Shown here piece after piece: positions 20,279 to 28,721 of a stretch of 57,808 bases of DNA. This stretch comes from Kiloniellales bacterium (lineage in GTDB: Bacteria > Pseudomonadota > Alphaproteobacteria > Kiloniellales > JAKSBE01), in assembly GCA_030066685.1 (NCBI GenBank), contig JASJBF010000037.1, positions 1 to 57,808 of the forward strand, in the 5' to 3' direction. Position 1 is the stretch's first letter; each line of letters begins with the position of its first letter. The position numbers were made by a program, and so were the translations under genes. Below the pieces are notes generated by a model. It was given only the letters and a program-made list of their open reading frames with translations. It had not been told where the DNA came from and ran no database searches.

Positions 20279-20485
20279 ATGACGAAGCCGAAGCGATACA
20301 AACGCTACAGCGCAGAGTTCAAACGGTAAGCCCTTCTCCGGGCGAGCGAAGAAGGCATAACAGACAAAGCGGTCTGCGATGAGCGGGGGATGATCAGCAT
20401 ACGGCAGTTTCGCCGCTGTCGAGGGGAGCTGGAGCTCTTGGGTAAAGAAGCATTTCCTGACAAGGGCCGAAGCCGCGATCGAGCG
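20279..20485 (+). pseudogene. IS3-family transposase OrfA remnant
   Basis: From ATG 20279 the frame reads MTKPKRYKRYSAEFKR, a stop (TAA at codon 17), then ALLRASEEGITDKAVCDERG, then an Arg-rich RQFRRCRGELELLG and a KEAFPDKGRSRD-like end. This is the N-terminal helix-turn-helix of an IS3-type OrfA. The in-frame stop and the lack of OrfB show it is dead. It starts 33 bp from the right katG-flanking palindrome. Confidence 0.7.
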
Positions 20486-20543
20486 CGCCACATCCGGCGA
20501 TCGTCAAGCGTTCAAGAGTCCGAAGCCCGGGTAAGCGCTTGTC

Positions 20544-21440
20544 TCACGCCGCCAGGATCCAGTCGCGGACCGTCGTGGCCTGAGGGGAGAGGGTCTGGTC
20601 CTTGGGCCAGACGACGTAGAAGCCGGCGCCGGTGGCCTGGCTCTGGGGCAGGGGGCGGAGGAGGAGGCCGCGCTCGACCAGGGGGGCGGTCAGGTGCTGC
20701 CAGCCCAGGGCCACGCCCTGACCCTCCAGGGCGGCCTGCAGGACCAGGGCGTAGTCGTTGAGCCGCAGGCCCTCGCCGCGGTCGTCGTGGTCAAAGCCGG
20801 CGGCGGCGAACCAGTCGCGCCAGCTCGGGCTCGGCCGGAAGGGCTCGTCCAGGTGGATCAGCTTGTGGCGCGCCATCTCGGCGAGGTCGCGCGGCGCGCC
20901 GACGGCCTGAAGATAGGCCGGGCTGCAGACCGGGAAGATCTCCTCCGGCGCGACCAGGGCCGAGTCGTAGGACGGCCAGGCGCCGTCGCCCAGGCGGACG
21001 CCGAGGGAGATGCCCTCGGCGCGCAGGTCGACGTCCTTGTCCGAGGTCTGCAGGCGCAAGTCGATCTCGGGATGGGCCTCGCGCAGTTGAGCCAGGCGCG
21101 GCACCATCCAGTAGCCGGCGAAGGCGGTCGAGGCGGAGAGCGTGACGTGGCGGTCGCCGCGCTGGCGCTTCAGGGTCTCGGCCGAGCGGCGGATGTGGGC
21201 AAGGCCGATGGCCAAGTCGTGGAAAAAGCGCTCGCCGTTCTCGGTCAGGGCGATGCCGCGGTGGCGGCGGTGGAACAGGGTCACGCCGAGGGCGGTCTCG
21301 AGCTGCCGGATCGAATAGCTGATCGCGGCCTGGGTCACGCCCAGCTCCTCGGCGGCGCGGGTGAAGCTGCCGTGGCGGGCGGCCGCCTCGAAGGCGAAGA
21401 GGCCGCTGGGCGAGGGGATCAGGCGGCGTAGGCTATCCAT
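20544..21440 (-). CDS. LysR-family regulator (GcvA-like), divergent from the MttB-2 operon
   Basis: The 298-aa protein has an N-terminal winged helix (FEAAARHGSFTRAAEELGVTQAAISYSIRQLE) and a LysR substrate-binding domain. The sequence type (SPSGLFAFEAAARHGSF, LLRPLP) is that of the GcvA subgroup, which often responds to glycine or related amino compounds. It is transcribed divergently from the mttB-2/OYE operon with 109 bp between the starts, so it is probably its regulator. The ligand is unknown. Confidence 0.87.
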   Translation of the reverse strand: MDSLRRLIPSPSGLFAFEAAARHGSFTRAAEELGVTQAAISYSIRQLETALGVTLFHRRHRGIALTENGERFFHDLAIGLAHIRRSAETLKRQRGDRHVTLSASTAFAGYWMVPRLAQLREAHPEIDLRLQTSDKDVDLRAEGISLGVRLGDGAWPSYDSALVAPEEIFPVCSPAYLQAVGAPRDLAEMARHKLIHLDEPFRPSPSWRDWFAAAGFDHDDRGEGLRLNDYALVLQAALEGQGVALGWQHLTAPLVERGLLLRPLPQSQATGAGFYVVWPKDQTLSPQATTVRDWILAA

Positions 21441-21549
21441 AAGCTGAGCTTATTCAAAGGCTCAGGATTTTCCAAGTTCACCCGCCTTCGGCCCTGAGCT
21501 AGCCTGATGAAAAGGACCGCTTTGGCAACCTCTGCCGGAGGGAGGCAGC

Positions 21550-23112
21550 ATGGCCGCATCAGCCGCCCGACGCCGTCGCGAGGTGACGGAGAACCCATCC
21601 CCGGCGCGGCGCGCGGGCCGACGTGCCCGGCGCGAGCGCGCCCCGGTCACCGGGCCGGCCTACATCACCCGGCGGATCCCGACCTACGAGCTGGTGAGCG
21701 AGGAGGGCCTGGCCCTGATCGAGGCGCAGGCCGAGCGCATCCTGAAGGAGATCGGCATCGAGTTCCGCGGCGACGAAGAGGCGCTGCGGTTGTTCAAGGC
21801 GGCCGGCGCCGAGGTCTCCGGCCCGCGAGTCCGCTTCGAGCCCGGCCAGGTCCGGGCGCTCTGCAGCACGGCGCCGCGCCAGTTCACCCAGGTGGCGCGC
21901 AACCCGGCGCGCTCTGTCGTGATCGGCGGCGACCACACGGTCTTCTCGCCGGCCTACGGCGCGCCCTTCGTGCGCGACCTGGAGGGCGGGCGCCGCTACG
22001 GCGCGATCCAGGACTTCGCCAACTTCGTCAAGCTCGCCTACCTCTCGCCCTGGCTGCACCATTCCGGCGGCACCATCTGCGAGCCGGTCGACATCCCGGT
22101 GAACAAGCGCCATCTCGACATGGTCTACGCGCACCTGCGCTGGTCGGACAAAGCTTTCATGGGCTCGGTCACGGCGCCCGAGCGGGCCGCGGACTCGATC
22201 GAGATGTGCCGGATCCTCTTCGGCGCCGATGTCGTCGACGAGACCTGCGTCATCCTCGGCAACATCAACGTCAACTCGCCCTTGGTCTACGACGACGTGA
22301 TGTCGGGGGTGCTGCGGACCTATGCCGCGGCCAACCAGGCCACCATCGTGGTGCCCTTCATCCTGGGCGGCGCCATGGGGCCGGTGACCCCGGCGGGGAC
22401 CATCGCCCAGGCCCATGCCGAGGCCCTGGTCGGGGTCGCCCTGACCCAGCTGGTGCGGCCCGGGGCGCCGGCGATCTACGGCAACTTCCTCTCCTCCATG
22501 TCGCTGCGCAGCGGCGCGCCGACCTTCGGGACGCCGGAGCCGGCGCTGGCCTACATCGCGGTCGGCCAGCTCGCCCGCCGGGCCGGCCTGCCGGTCCGGG
22601 TCGGCGGGGCGCTGACGGCTTCCAAGGTGGCGGACGGGCAGGCCCTGCAGGAGAGCGCGGATTCCATGATGCCGGCGATCCTGGCCGGCGCGAACTTCAT
22701 CCTGCACTCGGCCGGCTGGCTCGAAGGCGGCCTCTCGATGGGCTACGAGAAGTTCGTGCTGGACTGCGACCGCTTGGGGATGCTGCACGTCTTCATGAAG
22801 GGCCTGGCTCTGGACGAGAACGCCTTCGCCATGGCGGCCTTCCACGAGACCGGGCCCGGCGCGCACTTCCTCGGCACGGCGCACACCATGGCCAACTACG
22901 AGACCGCCTACTACGAGCCGCCGCTCGCCGACTGCAAGTCCTTCGAGCAGTGGCGCGACGAGGGCGAGAAGGACTCTCTGCAGCGGGCCAGCGAACGCTG
23001 GCGCGAGCTTCTGGCCGGCTATGAGGCGCCGGCCCTCGATCCCGGCATCGACGAGGCGCTCAAGGCCTTCATCGCCCGGCGCAAGGGCAGCCTGCCCGAC
23101 ATGTGGCACTGA
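21550..23112 (+). CDS. Trimethylamine methyltransferase (MttB) family protein, non-pyrrolysine, copy 2
   Basis: The 520-aa product starts at ATG 21550 behind a GGAGGGAGG ribosome-binding site. It aligns end to end with copy 1 at 5508 (shared EEGLAL, EIGIE, VNKRHLDMVY, GAPTFGTPEPAL, YEKFV, FEQW and ALDPGIDEAL), so they are paralogues. There is no in-frame TAG and hence no pyrrolysine. Expected role: methyl transfer from glycine betaine, proline betaine, carnitine or a similar quaternary amine to a corrinoid protein. It leads an operon with an ornithine-cyclodeaminase homologue and two flavin demethylases, which suggests that this copy acts on a substrate later processed by them, such as a proline-type betaine (inference). 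Confidence 0.88.
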   Translation: MAASAARRRREVTENPSPARRAGRRARRERAPVTGPAYITRRIPTYELVSEEGLALIEAQAERILKEIGIEFRGDEEALRLFKAAGAEVSGPRVRFEPGQVRALCSTAPRQFTQVARNPARSVVIGGDHTVFSPAYGAPFVRDLEGGRRYGAIQDFANFVKLAYLSPWLHHSGGTICEPVDIPVNKRHLDMVYAHLRWSDKAFMGSVTAPERAADSIEMCRILFGADVVDETCVILGNINVNSPLVYDDVMSGVLRTYAAANQATIVVPFILGGAMGPVTPAGTIAQAHAEALVGVALTQLVRPGAPAIYGNFLSSMSLRSGAPTFGTPEPALAYIAVGQLARRAGLPVRVGGALTASKVADGQALQESADSMMPAILAGANFILHSAGWLEGGLSMGYEKFVLDCDRLGMLHVFMKGLALDENAFAMAAFHETGPGAHFLGTAHTMANYETAYYEPPLADCKSFEQWRDEGEKDSLQRASERWRELLAGYEAPALDPGIDEALKAFIARRKGSLPDMWH

Positions 23113-23122
23113 CGGCCAAACC

Positions 23123-24070
23123 ATGCGGATCCTCGACGCCGACGCGGTCCTCGCGCTCTCGCCCTTCGGCCCGCTGATCGAGGCCCTGGCCGAGGCGCAC
23201 CGCCAGGCCCTGCCCGAGATCGGCCGGGTCTTGTTGAGCCCGCCGGCCGAGAGCGGCCACGGCGAAGAGGGGTTCCTGGTGCTGCCGGCCTGGGCGCCGG
23301 GGCGGGCCCTGGGCGTCAAGATGGCCAGCATCTTTCCGCAGAACGTCGAGGCGAGCGAAGGCCTGCCGACGGTGCAGGCGGCCTATCAGCTCTTCGACGG
23401 GGGCAACGGCAGTCCCCTGGCGGCGATCGACGGCACGATGCTGACCCTGCGCAAGACCGCGGCCGACTCCGGCCTGGGCGCCAAGCTCCTGGCGCGCGCG
23501 GACGCGGAGGTGCTGCTGATGGTCGGCGCCGGGGCCCTGGCGCCGCATCTCATCGCCGCCCACCGCACGGCGCGGCCCTCGATCCGCCGGGTGCTGCTGT
23601 GGAACCGCAGCGCGCCGCGGCGCGACCTTCTGCTGCGGGAGCTGGAGGCCGAGGGCGTTCCGGTGGAGGTGGCGGAGGATCTGGATACGGCGGTGCCGCA
23701 GGCCGACGTGATCTGCGCCGCGACCATGGCGACGGCGCCCCTGGTCCAAGGCGCCTGGTTGAAGCCCGGCGCGCACCTCGACCTGGTCGGCGGCTTCACG
23801 CCGGCGATGCGGGAAGCCGACGACGAGGCCGTGCGCCGGAGCCGGGTCTTCGTCGACTACCGCGGCTCCACCGTAGGCGAGGCCGGGGACCTGACCCAGC
23901 CAATCGCCGCCGGGGTCATCACCGAGGACGACGTCCTGGGCGATCTCTTCGACCTCTGCTCTGGGCGGCAGTCGGGCCGGGAAAGCGAGGCGGAGATCAC
24001 CTTCTACAAGAACGGCGGCGGCGGGCACCTCGACCTCTTCACCGCCGAGTTCATCTTCCGGCAGGCCTGA
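23123..24070 (+). CDS. Ornithine cyclodeaminase / mu-crystallin family protein
   Basis: ATG 23123 lies 10 bp after the MttB-2 stop, giving 315 aa. The protein is colinear with the family: LGVKMASIFPQN, the TMLTLRKTAADSGLGAKLL segment, a Rossmann motif VLLMVGAGALAPHLI, and VDYRGSTVGEAGDL near the end. Members include ornithine cyclodeaminase, ketimine reductases and pyrroline-2-carboxylate reductases. A proline-forming or imine-reducing activity would fit an operon that demethylates proline betaine or other N-methyl amino acids. The specific reaction is inferred. Confidence 0.85.
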   Translation: MRILDADAVLALSPFGPLIEALAEAHRQALPEIGRVLLSPPAESGHGEEGFLVLPAWAPGRALGVKMASIFPQNVEASEGLPTVQAAYQLFDGGNGSPLAAIDGTMLTLRKTAADSGLGAKLLARADAEVLLMVGAGALAPHLIAAHRTARPSIRRVLLWNRSAPRRDLLLRELEAEGVPVEVAEDLDTAVPQADVICAATMATAPLVQGAWLKPGAHLDLVGGFTPAMREADDEAVRRSRVFVDYRGSTVGEAGDLTQPIAAGVITEDDVLGDLFDLCSGRQSGRESEAEITFYKNGGGGHLDLFTAEFIFRQA

Positions 24071-24081
24071 GGGGGAGGGCG

Positions 24082-26070
24082 ATGCCGCAGCCGGACTTCC
24101 CGCACCTCTTCTCGCCGCTCCCCCTGCGCCACAAGACCCTGAAGAACCGCCTGGTCTTCGGCGCCCACACGGCCAACATGTCGGCCGAGGGCCTGCCGGG
24201 CGAGCGGCACCGCGGCTACTACGAGGAGCGGGCCCGCGGCGGCGCGGCCATGATCGTGGTCGAGCCCATGCCGGTCCATCCGACCGCCGTGCTGACCCGC
24301 GGCAACTTCCGCCATTCCGACGATGCCGTCATCCCGGCCTTCCGGCGCATCACCGAGGCCTGCAAGGCCCACGACGCGGTGATGCTGCAGCAGCTCTACC
24401 ACGTCGGCCAGCACGGCGACTTCGACAACTCCTTCCGGCCCAACTGGTCGCCTTCGGGCCAGCCCTCCTACCACGACTCCGACGGCAGCCACGCCATGAC
24501 CGAGGCCGAGATCGAGGAGGTTCTCGAGGCCTTCGTCCGGGCGGCCTGGCGCTGCAAGGAAGCCGGTTTCGACGGGATCGAGCTCTTCGCCGCCTACCAC
24601 GCCCTGATCGACCAGTTCTGGACGCCCTGGTCGAACCGGCGCGAGGATCGCTGGGGCGGGTCCTTCGAGAACCGCATGCGCTTCTCGACCGAGCTGACCA
24701 CGCGGATCCGCAAGGTCGCCGGCGAGGACTTCGTCATCGGCATGGCCGTCTCCCTGCATCCCGTCGTGGAGGTCTCGCTCTCGGTCGAGGCCATGCAGGA
24801 GATCGCGGCCTATCACGACCGGCGCGGCCTGATCGACTACATCACCTGCGGCACGGGCAGCTACTTCGACTTCTATCCTTTGATGCCGACGGCGATCTAT
24901 CCGGACAAGTTGGGCGCGCCCTACGCCGAGGCCCTGAAGCAGGCGGTGACGCATGCACGCGTGCAATGCGAGAGCCACATCCGCACCCCTGAGGCCGCCA
25001 ACACCGTGATCGGCGCCGGCCAGGCCGACATGGTCAGCATCGTGCGCGGCCAGATCGCCGACCCGCAACTGGGTGTAAAGGCCTTGGAGGGCCGGGCCGA
25101 GGACATCCGGCCCTGCCTGTCCTGCAACCAGATGTGCTGGGGCCGGCGCCACCGGGACTACTGGATCTCCTGCCTGGTCAATCCCTCGGCGGGGCGGGAG
25201 TTCGAATGGCAGGGCGACCGCTTCACGCCGGCCGAGAGGCCGCGGCGGATCCTGGTGGTCGGCGGCGGCCCGGCGGGCCTCGAGGCGGCGCGGGTCGCCG
25301 CCTCCCGTGGCCACCGGGTGACCCTGGCCGAGGCGGCGCCGCAGCTCGGCGGCCGCTTCCGCCTGGCCGGGGAGCAGCCGCGGCGGGCGCAGATCCTCGA
25401 TCTGATCCATTGGTACGAGACCCAGCTCGCCAAGCTGCAGGTCGAGGTCCGGCTCAACACCCCGGTCGAGCCCGAGGAAGTGGAGGCGGCCGAGGCCGAG
25501 GCCGTGGTCTTGGCGACCGGCTCCCTGCCGGCGGAGACCGGATTCCAGCGCGGCCTGCCGCAGCTCGAGACCCTGCCCGGGATCGAGAGGGGCGGGGTCT
25601 ATTCGGTCGAGGACGTCATGGGACTGGCGGCGCGGCCTGGCAAGCGGGTCGTCGTCCTCGACGACATCGGCCATTGGCACGGCGCCGGCACGGCCTGGCA
25701 GCTGGCCGAGCAGGGCCACGCGGTCACCATCGTCACCCGCTTCCCCATGGTCGCCTGGGAGCTGATCCGCACGGCCACCGACTGGCCGCTGCGCAAGAGG
25801 CTCAAGGAGCTTGGGGTCGAGAGCGTGACCGACGCCGGCATCACCGCCTGGCACGGCGACGCCGCCGAGGTGCTCGACCTGCGCGACGGCACGACCCGGC
25901 GGATCGCGGCCGAGACCCTGGTGCTGGCCACCACCAACGTCTCCCAGACCTGGCTGGCCGAGGCCCTGGCCGGGAGCGGCAAGGAGATCCACTCGATCGG
26001 CGATTGCGTGGCGCCCCGCCTCGCGGTCATGGCAATCTACGAAGGCCGCGAGCTGGGGATGCGGCTTTAG
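24082..26070 (+). CDS. NADH:flavin oxidoreductase of the TMA dehydrogenase/DgcA type, with intact 4Fe-4S site
   Basis: The 662-aa protein has an OYE-type FMN TIM barrel (residues 1-335), a 4Fe-4S motif Cys345-x2-Cys348-x3-Cys352-x11-Cys364, and a C-terminal FAD/NAD-binding half starting RRILVVGGGPAGLEAARVA. This is the architecture of trimethylamine and dimethylamine dehydrogenases and of betaine-pathway demethylases. It begins 11 bp after the cyclodeaminase stop behind a GGGGGAGGG ribosome-binding site, so it is co-transcribed. It probably oxidatively N-demethylates a tertiary amine, releasing formaldehyde and feeding electrons to ETF or a ferredoxin. Confidence 0.88.
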   Translation: MPQPDFPHLFSPLPLRHKTLKNRLVFGAHTANMSAEGLPGERHRGYYEERARGGAAMIVVEPMPVHPTAVLTRGNFRHSDDAVIPAFRRITEACKAHDAVMLQQLYHVGQHGDFDNSFRPNWSPSGQPSYHDSDGSHAMTEAEIEEVLEAFVRAAWRCKEAGFDGIELFAAYHALIDQFWTPWSNRREDRWGGSFENRMRFSTELTTRIRKVAGEDFVIGMAVSLHPVVEVSLSVEAMQEIAAYHDRRGLIDYITCGTGSYFDFYPLMPTAIYPDKLGAPYAEALKQAVTHARVQCESHIRTPEAANTVIGAGQADMVSIVRGQIADPQLGVKALEGRAEDIRPCLSCNQMCWGRRHRDYWISCLVNPSAGREFEWQGDRFTPAERPRRILVVGGGPAGLEAARVAASRGHRVTLAEAAPQLGGRFRLAGEQPRRAQILDLIHWYETQLAKLQVEVRLNTPVEPEEVEAAEAEAVVLATGSLPAETGFQRGLPQLETLPGIERGGVYSVEDVMGLAARPGKRVVVLDDIGHWHGAGTAWQLAEQGHAVTIVTRFPMVAWELIRTATDWPLRKRLKELGVESVTDAGITAWHGDAAEVLDLRDGTTRRIAAETLVLATTNVSQTWLAEALAGSGKEIHSIGDCVAPRLAVMAIYEGRELGMRL

Positions 26071-26115
26071 GTTAGGTATTGGCTCATGACGTTTGGCGCG
26101 CTTGTCGAGTCGTTA

Positions 26116-26215
26116 CCCCCCACCCTAACCCTCCCCCACAAGGGGGGAGGGCACGATGAGCTGCGCCAAGGAGTTTCTCCCTCCCCCTTGATGGGGGAGG
26201 GATGGGGTGGGGGTG
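26116..26215. repeat. Paired GC hairpin repeat, locus 1
   Basis: Two hairpins (26129-26151, CCCTCCCCC-ACAA-GGGGGGAGGG; 26179-26201, CCCTCCCCC-TTGAT-GGGGGAGGG) face each other. Each carries an outward C-rich or G-rich tail (CCCCCCACCC / GGGTGGGGG). The same repeat occurs at 53880-54005. It lies between two co-directional operon genes and could act as an mRNA-stability element. Confidence 0.85.
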
Positions 26216-26278
26216 ATATCTTTAGGCTGACAAGGTGGGCTTGGTGCCGTGCAAAGGCCATTCAAGCAGGAGGCCGGC

Positions 26279-28321
26279 ATGACCTCTAAGGACCCGCTCC
26301 TGCAGCCCTATCAGCTGAAGCACCTGACCCTGCGCAACCGGATCATGTCGACGGCGCACGAGCCGGCCTATTCCGAGGACGGTCTGCCCAAGGACCGCTA
26401 CCGGCTCTATCACCTGGAGAAGGCCAAGGGCGGCATCGCCCTGACCATGACCGCGGGCTCGGCCCTGGTCGCCGAGGACTCGCCGGCCGCCTTCGGCAAC
26501 CTGCACGGCTACAGGGACGAGATCGTGCCCTGGCTGAAGCGCCTGGCCGACGACTGCCACGAGGAAGGGGCTGCGGTGATGATCCAGATCACCCACCTGG
26601 GCCGGCGCACCAGCTGGAACCATTCCGACTGGCTGCCGGTGCTGGCGCCCTCCTCGGTGCGCGAGCCGGCCCACCGGGCCTTCCCCAAGGAGGCCGAGGA
26701 CTGGGACCTGGAGCGCATCATCGCGGCCTACGGCGCGACGGCCCAGCGCATGCAGGCCGCGGGCCTGGATGGCATCGAGCTGGAGGCCTACGGCCACTTC
26801 ATGGACGGCTTCTGGTCGCCGGCCACCAACAAGCGGACGGACGAGTGGGGCGGCAGCCTGGACAACCGCCTGCGCTTTACCTTCAGGGTGCTGGAGGAGA
26901 TCCGCAGGCAGGTCGGGCCGGAGTTCATCGTCGGCATCCGCATGGTCGCCGACGAGGACTGGGAGAAGGGCCTGAGCCGCGAGGAGGGCGTCGAGATCGC
27001 CCGGCGCCTGGTGGCCGGGGGGCAGGTCGACTTCCTCAACATCATCCGCGGCCACATCGAGTCCGACGCGGCGCTGTCCAAGGTCATCCCGGTCCAGGGC
27101 ATGGCCTCGGCGCCGCACCTGGACTTCGCCGGCGAGGTCCGGGCCGAGACCAGGTTCCCGGTCTTTCACGCCGCGCGCATCAACGACGTCGCCACCGCCC
27201 GCCACGCCGTGGCCGAGGGCAAGCTCGACATGGTCGGCATGACCCGCGCCCACATCGCCGAGCCGCACATCGCGCTCAAGGTCATGGAGGGGCGCGAGGC
27301 GGAGATCCGGCCCTGCGTCGGCGCGACCTACTGCCTGGACCGGATCTACGAGGGCCACGAGGCGCTCTGCATCCACAACCCGGCGACCGGGCGCGAGGCG
27401 ACCATGCCCCACGTCATCGCGCGCGGCGAAGGCCCGGCCCGGCGCGTGGTGGTGGTCGGCGCCGGCCCGGCCGGCCTGGAGGCGGCGCGGGTCTCGGCGG
27501 AGCGCGGCCACGAGGTGATGCTCTTCGAGGCGGCAGGCGATCCCGGCGGACAGGTCCGCCTGGCGGCCCAGCACCGGCGCCGGCGCGAGCTGATCGGCAT
27601 CGCCGACTGGCGGGCCGAGCGCTGCGCGGCGGCGGGGGCCGAGCTGCGCTTCAACGTCTACGCCGAGGCCGAGGACGTCCTGGCCGAAGAGCCGGACGTG
27701 GTGGTCGTCGCCACCGGCGGGCTGCCCAACGCCGAAGTCCTCGATGAGGGCAACGCGCTCGCGGTCACGACCTGGGACATCCTGTCGGGCGACGTCAAGC
27801 CGGCGGAGGAGGTGCTGCTCTTCGACGACAACGGCGGCCATCCCGGCCTGCAGGCGGCCGAGCGCATTGCCGAGAGCGGCGCCCGCCTGGAGATCGTCAC
27901 GCCCGAGCGCTTCTTCGCGCCCGAGGTCGGCGGCCTCAACCACGTCGCCTACGCCCAGTGCTTCCAGAAGCACGGCGTGGCCATCACCATCAACCGCCGC
28001 CTCCTGGGCCTGCGCCGCGAGGGCAACAAGCTGGCCGCGCGGATCGGCAGCGACTACGGCGACTGGGCCGAGGAGCGCCTGGTCGACCAGGTGGTGTTGG
28101 AGCACGGCACCCTGCCGCTCGACGAGCTCTACTTCGCCCTCAAGGAGCTCTCCTCCAACCGCGGCGAGGTCGACTACCGGGCCCTGATCGCCGGCCGTCC
28201 GCAGGAGATCGCGACCAATCCCGAGGGCCGCTTCCAGCTCTTCCGCATCGGCGACGCCGTCTCCAGCCGCAACATCCACGCCGCCATCTACGACGCGCTC
28301 AGGTTGTGCAAGGATTTGTGA
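26279..28321 (+). CDS. DgcA-like NADH:flavin oxidoreductase (N-methyl amine demethylase)
   Basis: ATG 26279 with AGGAGG upstream gives 680 aa, near the length of Pseudomonas DgcA, required for dimethylglycine catabolism. The OYE-type barrel includes NRIMSTAHEPAYSEDGLP and HGHF-like catalytic residues (EAYGHFMDGFWSP). The C-terminal half carries RRVVVVGAGPAGLEAARVS. The iron-sulfur region differs from that of the paralogue upstream: Cys346-x5-Cys352-x11-Cys364, with Ala349 where the second Cys would be. It lies 208 bp downstream of its paralogue with a hairpin repeat between them. Proposed role: demethylation of dimethylglycine or a related amine. The electron acceptor is unknown. Confidence 0.86.
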   Translation: MTSKDPLLQPYQLKHLTLRNRIMSTAHEPAYSEDGLPKDRYRLYHLEKAKGGIALTMTAGSALVAEDSPAAFGNLHGYRDEIVPWLKRLADDCHEEGAAVMIQITHLGRRTSWNHSDWLPVLAPSSVREPAHRAFPKEAEDWDLERIIAAYGATAQRMQAAGLDGIELEAYGHFMDGFWSPATNKRTDEWGGSLDNRLRFTFRVLEEIRRQVGPEFIVGIRMVADEDWEKGLSREEGVEIARRLVAGGQVDFLNIIRGHIESDAALSKVIPVQGMASAPHLDFAGEVRAETRFPVFHAARINDVATARHAVAEGKLDMVGMTRAHIAEPHIALKVMEGREAEIRPCVGATYCLDRIYEGHEALCIHNPATGREATMPHVIARGEGPARRVVVVGAGPAGLEAARVSAERGHEVMLFEAAGDPGGQVRLAAQHRRRRELIGIADWRAERCAAAGAELRFNVYAEAEDVLAEEPDVVVVATGGLPNAEVLDEGNALAVTTWDILSGDVKPAEEVLLFDDNGGHPGLQAAERIAESGARLEIVTPERFFAPEVGGLNHVAYAQCFQKHGVAITINRRLLGLRREGNKLAARIGSDYGDWAEERLVDQVVLEHGTLPLDELYFALKELSSNRGEVDYRALIAGRPQEIATNPEGRFQLFRIGDAVSSRNIHAAIYDALRLCKDL

Positions 28322-28388
28322 TTTCTCAAACTGCGGCTTGAAGTCGCGCGCGAAGCGGTCGATCCTCAAGCCCTGGGGATGGGGCCCT

Positions 28389-28721
28389 GTGCGATGGAGG
28401 ACCCGGACGTTGCGGCGGCTTTTTGTATTCGGGGCGGTGCTGGCCGTCTGCGTCCTCTATGGCGAGACGGTCCTTTCGCAGCAGCTCCTCAGCGTGTCGT
28501 TCAAGAACGTGAGCTACAACTCGGTTCATCTGACCATCAACGACGACGTGTGCAAGCGCTTGGTCTTCCAGCGCCGCCTCGCCAACGCGGCCACGACGCG
28601 CTTGCGGTTCTGCGCCGACCGTCGCGGCAGGGCACAGGTCTCGGTCTACGACTATCGCGGCCGCCGCTACACCTTCAGTAACGTGATCGACGGCCGGACG
28701 ATCTCGCTTCCGGTGCGCTGA
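28389..28721 (+). CDS. Small hypothetical exported protein
   Basis: GTG 28389 (alternative TTG 28338 in the same frame) gives 110 aa. It starts with basic residues and one hydrophobic segment (LFVFGAVLAVCVLYGETVL), probably a signal peptide or anchor. About 75 residues follow, with two cysteines (DDVCKRLV, RFCADRRG) and an Arg/Tyr-rich end (YDYRGRRYTF). I do not recognise the family. Its 3' end overlaps the convergent LysR gene by 47 bp. Another frame across this stretch is longer in places but lacks any plausible protein features. Confidence 0.45.
   Translation: MRWRTRTLRRLFVFGAVLAVCVLYGETVLSQQLLSVSFKNVSYNSVHLTINDDVCKRLVFQRRLANAATTRLRFCADRRGRAQVSVYDYRGRRYTFSNVIDGRTISLPVR

Noticed and set aside
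21550-23112. Pyrrolysine-containing MttB
   Set aside because: Neither MttB-family gene has an in-frame TAG, and no pylTSBCD genes are visible.
26116-26215. CRISPR-like array from the hairpin repeats
   Set aside because: There are only two inverted units with no spacer periodicity and no cas genes. They are a dispersed hairpin repeat.
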